A program made the position numbers and the translations under genes. Positions 57,783-64,000 of a stretch of DNA of 64,000 bases are shown piece by piece (the stretch's first letter is position 1; each line of letters starts with the position of its first letter). Under the pieces are notes generated by a model. The model was not told where the DNA came from, searched no databases, and saw only the letters and a list, made by a program, of their open reading frames with translations. The DNA is from Hemileia vastatrix. Its lineage: Eukaryota > Basidiomycota > Pucciniomycetes > Pucciniales > Zaghouaniaceae. The stretch lies in assembly GCA_030280995.1 (NCBI GenBank), contig JASXTE010000001.1, positions 27,659,106 to 27,723,105 of the forward strand. Reading direction: 5' to 3'.

Positions 57783-58390
57783 GTCATGTGCCACATGACA
57801 CTCAAAGTCAGCCTTTTAGTCCATAAATACAGTACACAAATCCATACACAAAGTGCAGAAGTAAAATCTACATAGCAACTGTATTTCCCTATTTTTGTCT
57901 TGATTCAACTGAATTATAGGCAATTCTATCTAAATCTTAAATTATAAATTAGTCAATCATATTCTTATACTTTTCAATCTTAAGTAAATGAGTGGCATAT
58001 TAGTGCTATGGTTGATGGAATATTCTAAACGTGGGTAATTGTGTATCTGAGGTTAATTAAGGGTCTGTGAGTAGGGGTAGATAGTATGGTTAAAGGATCT
58101 ATGGGTAATATTGGAGGGTCTGTGATAGGGTAATAATGGTTTATTAAAGAGGTTAATGAAAGTTGGAGTTTTCTATATAAATGGGTTGGATAGGCTTGAG
58201 ATTCCTTAGAATTAAATTACAATATTATTGTGATAGTAGTTGAAATTATATAAGACTATTATTTTTTTCTACCTTTTCTTAATAACAAATTTTAATCAAT
58301 CCTAAAATTTCTAAATCCTTTCCTTGATTATTAAGTTCCAACACTTTGTGAGGTTAGTGCAAATAATTAGTGTCACTGCAAAACATACAT
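57783..58390 (+). repeat. possible LTR of an unclassified retroelement
   Basis: It starts TGTCATGTGCCACATGACA, a near-palindrome, exactly where the H4 homology ends. A CTATATAAATGGG box lies about 400 bases in. The 3' end is not defined and no second copy was found, so this is tentative. Confidence 0.3.
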
Positions 58391-59659
58391 TAATATTCCT
58401 CTTTAACCTATCACAAAGAAAAATCATGCCCTTTGAAATATATTCAAATCAGTTCTTTGAAGTCATAATCTGGGCTTCAAAGTAGTCCTCAATTTACTTT
58501 TTCCAATCTCACTTACTCAGGAACACCCTTGACCTTTTGCGTAGGTTGTGTGGTGAAAGTTTAACAAATTCCTTTATAGGTTCTCTACATGATGGCTCTA
58601 AAAATATCACCATCTAATCAGAAAGAGTACAGAAACAAATACTATAGGCTCACAAGGGGATACTGCATTTCTTTAACTTAATGTGAAAAGTGCAATTCTT
58701 ATTGTGTTAAAAACACCACATTAAAGGGATTCACTTCAGCTTGTGAATGGTGTCAATGGTGTCATTTATGATGTAATGTCCTTGAGCTCAATCAAGATAC
58801 TCAAGGCCAATTTACATATGCTAAGTACTGGTCTAATGAGGCATAAAGAAAGATTATTTAAGAGAAATTCCTGTATTATCTTTTTTTGATATCTTTTAGA
58901 TTGAAATTTATCAATTCTTCTAGGCCATTATATAAAACTACTTGAACTGAACAAGTTGTCAATAAAGAAGCTTCAACAGAAGAAAAAATTCTAAGAAAAA
59001 AGGATAAAGATAATTATTCCAAGTGAGTTTTATGTAGTTATTTGAAAAAGAAAATATATGACTAAGACTTAGAGCTTAATTAGTTAGAAAAGGATCACAC
59101 CATAATAGTATAGTATCAGAGGATGAAAATATTGTCTGGAATCAGAGATTGGAGTATGATGATACTAAGATAGAAAAAGCTATCATGGAGATGATTGATT
59201 AGTGAGTTGAAGGTTTGTAAGAAGGATTATACCAAAAATTTATTAGAAAAATGTAGGTTAGTGAGTAAAAACACATAAAAAAGGTTTAATGATGTAAAAA
59301 ATATTATACAAGATATGTTAAAAGACTTTTATAAGGGTATTAAAGAAGAAATCAAGAAAGAAGTTGAGTAATAGAAGATCATCAAGATGTATCTGAAAAA
59401 TAAGCAATAGTGACAAGACAAATTTCAGAATGCATTACATCTGGTTGAGATAAAGAACTGGAGGATGATTCAATAGTAGGAGGGGGAGAGGTGATTCAGG
59501 AATTTAATCTTCATATATATTGATCCATTCATTTTTTAAGTGTGGGAGGAGATGATGTAGTATCAAGCATTAAATGATCCAATCAATACTAATTTTCCTT
59601 TTTTTATCATTATTTAAAAGACTCCTCATTTATTTTAGTGAAGAAAATCAACCTTTTGA
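58391..59659. other. unrecognised AT-rich stretch
   Basis: No long open reading. A few cysteine-rich codon runs (around 58680-58790) and purine-rich plus-strand sequence (58980-59500) may be remains of a retroelement gene. No assignment is made. Confidence 0.4.
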
Positions 59660-60414
59660 AATTAAAATTTCATTCTAAATCTTTCTTGAGACTTGGAAAG
59701 ATGAGTGTTAAATTGGGATTTTCCACTCTTTTTTTGATCACCAGCTCCACAAAAAAATGCTGGAGATGAATTATGTATCACTTGTGTAAAATGATTCAGA
59801 AAGAAGATATTGATTTTTTTTAAAGTCATTCTCCTAGTTGTTGAGAAATCATTATCATCATCATTTTTTTTTTTGAAAAAATAAAGACTCATGGTAAGCA
59901 CTAGGAACACCAGTATGAAAAAGTGATAAACCTTATAATATTTATATCACACACCAATTGGAGAACAATAGAATACCTGGAAAAAAAAGCAAAGTTAGAA
60001 TGGATTAGTTATAGATGTATAAAACATGTAAGAGATAGGTAAGCACTGACCTCTTTTTTCCAATAAAAATATTTATTTCCATTCTTTGAATTATTTTGGC
60101 TCAAAGGGATGAATGGTTGTGCCATCAACAAAAAGCAATACAAAAAGTTAATCCTTTCATTTTTGCATGACCTGAGAGTTTTCCAGTCTAACCTTCTTAG
60201 TGGGCCATATTAGGAATGGTGATTGAATTGAAAATATTTCTATTATGGTTTACTTTGTGTATTGATCTACTGTTCTGTGACTTATACTGATGAGGTTCTT
60301 AAATCAAGTTATGGCAGCACTGTTCAAATTTGAGCCAAATTGGAAAAGTGCCACAAAGATTTGTATTTCAGGGTCCTTCTGTGGGTAATGAGAATTGTTG
60401 TGGTAAAGAGAATA
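59660..60414 (-). pseudogene. Harbinger transposase remnant, H5
   Basis: Minus-strand fragments align with the H transposase: the codons around GSNLNSAA-like sequence (60310-60350), the catalytic VDGTTI-like segment (about 60110-60125), the CSP-I-spaced LSRYSI-like region (about 59950-59975) and SQFNTHLSKSQERFRMKF near 59665-59720, which corresponds to KFNYHLAQSRVRIEHAI. Stops and frameshifts are many. It is cut at 60414 by a family-1 LTR. Confidence 0.72.
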
Positions 60415-61216
60415 TGTCAGACAGGCTACTAGACTTACCCAGTAAAATAGTTAATTATCTTACTGAGATGAAGCCACGCCTTTTAATCCTTATTAATAAT
60501 TAATTATTTACAAACTACTTATGTATTACTTACAACTAACTAGCTAAGTACAATAAGTAATGTAAATAATTAATAAGAAATAAGTAACTGTCACATACAT
60601 TTTTACTCCCAAACACCATGCTCAATAATACAGATGAGAGGGAATAAAATTAGTATTAAAAAATATAAAAATATAAAAAGAAGAAAACTTTTTAAATTCC
60701 TTTATTTAGATTTTGTTGAATCAATATTTTAAATCAAATGTTCTTGCACTAAATGTGACAGACCAAGGGATTCAGATTTTATTTCAAATAAAATAATACT
60801 TTTTATTTACGCACTATTTAGTATAACTATTATTATTTCACATACAATCCTTATTTAGTTTCTTTTTTCTCACACCCTTGTATTAGGTGGTGTTAACTCC
60901 GTATTTTTATTCCTCACATCTTTGCCTATAAAGGCCCTTCCTTTTTGTACTTTTGATTCATTCTTTACTTACTTACCAATTTTTATAACACATCAGTTAA
61001 AACAAATTTATTACTATTCTTTATAACATTAGTAGTTACAATACCATAATTCTAAAGATATAAATTATAATAATATTCAAAATCACCTCTTATAACTTGA
61101 GTAAAACAATCAAATATATTAAGAAATACGTACCTTGCTTTTGATATTTCATTAAACCCCTTCGAAACCTCGTTTAACCTTTGGCTAAATCTTCTAGACC
61201 AAAAGTTCCCTTGACT
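60415..61216 (+). repeat. solo LTR, family 1, inserted in H5
   Basis: This 802-base LTR starts TGTCAGACAGGCTACTAG and ends CCCTTGACT, where relatives end TTGACA. Exact 5-bp duplications GAATA flank it (60410-60414 and 61217-61221). A CTATAAAGGCCC promoter-like box lies near 60925. Confidence 0.9.
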
Positions 61217-62731
61217 GAATAATTGTCAGCCAGGCTATACTGAAAATCAGGTAAAATTCTATGTTAAAATACAATAAGAGACAAATTGAATTTAAATATA
61301 TACAAATTAAATATTATATTAAAATAAAATTATATAACAATATTTTTTAAAATAAATTTTTATATTAATTTTATTATTATATATACTGTATATAAATTTA
61401 AATAAAATATATCCTATAAAAAGGTTTACATATTTTTATGTAATTAATGATTATAAATTAATAATTAATTAGTTAAAAATTATTATAAGTAGTAAAATCC
61501 ACTAATAATGTAATTAGTTAATTATTTAATTATTTATATTAAATCATATAAATAAAATACTTTACAATAAAAAGTTATTGAGGACTCTTTGTACTCACAA
61601 TTGGGTAAATAAATAAATATATTAAAACAAGTTAACATATAACTTGATTATTTTAACAACATAGTGTTTTTATTAAAATATTTACTTGTGTAAATTTCAA
61701 TAATTATTATACTAGTACAAGTAGCTAATTTACTTACTCAATATTATTTTAAACTATATTAAATAAAGTTTTAAAAATTGTACATTAAAAAAAGTATAAT
61801 ATATTATGTTTCACTGAAACTTGGATTTAATACAATATGACAAAATTGTAATGTGTTTTGTAATTACTATAGTTACATTTTCTGTTCTTTACCAAATCAG
61901 TATCCTAGTTAGACTATTAAATTTTTACAGGATTTAAAGGGTTGATACATTGGGTTTTCTTTTATTCTGTTTTAGCAAATAGTTACATAGCGACCCTTAC
62001 TTTCCTTGTTACACTTCATTTCAATTGTTTCCTTTCTTTTATTTTGTATATACACTTAGTAATGTCTCAGATGGCCTCATTTGCCTATATAAAGGCTTTG
62101 GGTTCTCACTTTCAGCCTGGATATTCCAAGGACTGAGTGAGAATTACTTATAAATCTTTTTAAACACGTGTAGTATACATGGGAACAATTAATAAAGGCA
62201 CACAAGTTGTATACATAAGTGAAATCAATGATTAAACACAATATATAGAATTATAATACCTTATATATATGCATATATCCATCCTTTATAAGTATTATGT
62301 ACTTAATATTAGTTGTAATATGTCAGGAAAATCTTAAGAGCTTTAAATATAAGGCAACATAATTCTCAAATAGAATTAAAGCTCTTGTTTTCATTCATTG
62401 TTTTATGTGAAAAACAAGAAATGCACTTTAAATCACTTAAAAGTTGACTATATGCACTATAAATTTACTAATATTAAAAATACCCCTTGAAATATCAATT
62501 TGTCTTAATTAGGACAATTTATTTGGCTACTCAAATGCATAAAAATAACACTTTTCAAATTTGGTGTTTTTTATGCCAGAAATGGCTTCTGTGTACTGGC
62601 CACATACTGCCTGCATTTTTCCTGTGTGAATATATTCATTTTTAGAAAAGTTATATTTTTCACACTATAATTACCCCACATTATATGCCCAATATGGGGA
62701 AAGATGCTAAAATAGGCAACAGACACTAATT

Positions 62732-62931
62732 AGGGGGTATCAAAGTTAGAAATTTGTAATTCTTTAAAAGGTATTTCAAAACACAAAAAGAAAGCCACAA
62801 AATCAACATTAATTCTCAGTAAAAAGGTATTTTGAGGGCACAATATGGAATATTTTAAAAAATAATAATGGTTTATTTGGGGGAGAAAAGAGGTGTTTTT
62901 AAATGAAAGATTTCTAACTTTGATACCCCCT
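62732..62931. mobile_element. 200-bp MITE of the H-type Harbinger family
   Basis: It starts AGGGGGTATCAAAGTTAGAA and ends TTCTAACTTTGATACCCCCT, so the 20-bp ends are exact inverted repeats. ATT flanks both sides. The empty site is visible in the other family-3 LTR near 28660. There is no coding capacity; transposase from H-type elements could move it. Confidence 0.92.
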
Positions 62932-63480
62932 ATTTAGTGTCTTAATTTAATTATGGGTGCATTGAACTTATTATATGCACTAATTTCATTTATAATTTCA
63001 AACTTGGTTCCAAAAACATCACTACCATGCTTAAATTTGCCTAAATTGGTCAAGGATTTACCTGTGCAAATGCCTGCCAAGGACTGCATTCAGTTACCCC
63101 ACATCTAATGTCTTTTTTTGGGTTTCTCAGTGGTTTCTCAGCCAATTTTGGTCATTTTTGGATGGGGATTTCACATAGTAATTTGGAATAATCAGACTTT
63201 TCATTTCTACTGTCAATCCACCTTAATATTTTGTCATATTTTGTCATATTCTTTTTTTTAGTCTTTTATTTAAGGTATTACCTGCATATACTCTCATTTT
63301 TGCTTATTCTTTTATTTTGATTAATTATCCCTATCACACCAGGATTTGGTGCGTGATATAATTCTAATTATGTTATTGGTCATTTTTTATGTTTATGGAA
63401 AGGTGTATTAGCTGGAATGAGGTGTCATTAGCCATGTATAGGACTGGAAAATCAAGGGGATACATTGGAGAGTTATTGGG

Positions 63481-63488
63481 TATAAAAG
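63481..63488 (+). promoter_or_regulatory. TATA box of family-3 LTR
   Basis: TATAAAAG followed by GAGGGGGGTTTTTGG, matching 29210-29217. Confidence 0.55.
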
Positions 63489-64000
63489 GAGGGGGGTTTT
63501 TGGTCTTGTTTTCAACATTCTTTATCATTACACTCAAAATATGTAACCAATAAAATTACAATACATATCAATAGTACTTTTAAGTTCTTTTAATAGTATC
63601 TGAATTATTACATCTATTTTTCTACCAACTATAAGAATGTAACCCATTTATAATTAGTGAGATTTGAATTACTGAGACCCTTATATTGAGTTATATTTTA
63701 ATACTTACTTGATTTGTACTACAGTATTCATATAGGACCATTAAAATCTTCTAGAAAACTGAATATTCAAGCTATTCATGTCTCTGTACTTGAACTAAGC
63801 CTGACACTCACCTTGTAGTCCACATTACTTACATTACCTTTCAATTTATAAAATAACAATTTTTTACATCTTTACATATTTTTCTATCAATTTTATTACA
63901 GTGTTTTTAAAATACTATTAAAATTAAGAGCTATATCTAGATAAGAGGTTACTTTAAGAGCAGTTCAAGTATCATATATTTTCTTTGTTAAAGAAGACAG

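Larger units (their letters stand above)
62110..63806 (+). repeat. solo LTR, family 3, with a nested MITE
   Basis: It starts TTTCAGCCTGGATATTCCAA and ends CTAAGCCTGACA. Exact 5-bp duplications CTCAC flank it (62105-62109 and 63807-63811). It aligns with 28042-29543 apart from the 200-bp MITE at 62732-62931. Confidence 0.92.
61224..64000 (+). repeat. family-2-like LTR, interrupted by a family-3 LTR
   Basis: It starts TGTCAGCCAGGCTATACTGA and runs to 62109, with a CTATATAAAGGCTTTGGG box near 62087. After the nested family-3 LTR it resumes at 63812 and continues past the window edge. The interior diverges from the other family-2 LTRs, but the promoter region lines up. Confidence 0.75.

Noticed and set aside
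1..64000. CRISPR arrays, bacterial operons or phage genes
   Set aside because: The repeats are LTRs, minisatellites and inverted ends; genes have GT-AG introns, so the sequence is eukaryotic.

Overview
The window looks like a transposon-swollen, AT-rich chromosome region of a basidiomycete fungus, most likely a rust (Pucciniales). The reasons are short GT-AG introns (about 60-110 nt), chromovirus Ty3/gypsy elements, PIF/Harbinger transposons with a Myb/SANT-like partner gene, and Tet-like 2OG-Fe(II) dioxygenase genes of the kind expanded in rust genomes. The species cannot be fixed from the sequence alone. Only two host genes are recognised, both on the minus strand and both intact: ribosomal protein uL2 (RPL8/RPL2, five exons, 254 aa, 23812-24921) and a translin-associated factor X homologue (TSNAX, eight exons, about 236 aa, 30758-32076). 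Nearly everything else is mobile DNA, much of it nested.

Layout. 1-3819: 3' part of a plus-strand Ty3/gypsy chromovirus (A). 3820-12416: a converging minus-strand chromovirus (B); the LTRs of A and B are truncated and fused tail to tail. 12417-23338: an old Harbinger element (H0); its Myb-like gene is split by a Ty1/copia element (15475-21883), whose gag is in turn split by a solo LTR (16248-17532). 23812-24921: RPL8. 25657-29543: three solo LTRs of three related families. 29640-30180: a (TAAAAA)n microsatellite. 30758-32076: TSNAX. 32561-47278: one solo LTR split by two large Harbinger elements in opposite orientation, H1 (33121-40463) and H2 (40816-46926), each with a 3-bp ATT target duplication. 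47571-56455: a decayed Harbinger (H3) holding a second Harbinger family (N, 50954-54662). 56804-57782: a Harbinger end (H4) with the same internal transposase deletion as H3. 59660-60414: another transposase remnant, cut by a solo gypsy LTR. 61224-64000: a nest of LTR in LTR with a 200-bp MITE inside.

The most notable system is the cargo-bearing Harbinger. H1 and H2 share one plan: terminal inverted repeat, intact DDE transposase (419 aa), a Tet/JBP-like 2OG-Fe(II) dioxygenase gene in the same direction, a minisatellite, then a convergent intact three-exon Myb/SANT-like gene with a 16-residue coiled-coil repeat, then the other inverted repeat. The dioxygenase copies are damaged, whereas transposase and Myb-like genes are open in both elements (the H2 Myb-like gene is slightly shortened). 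The Tet-like segment also sits inside the separate family N. Older copies show CG to CA/TG changes at their ends, consistent with cytosine methylation, the likely substrate of a Tet-like enzyme.

All LTR families here share TGTCAGCC-type starts and a CTTCTAGAC motif near the 3' end, and most have a TATAAAAG box; six solo copies are flanked by exact or near-exact 5-bp target duplications. Coordinates of decayed elements and splice sites were read by eye and may be off by a few bases.
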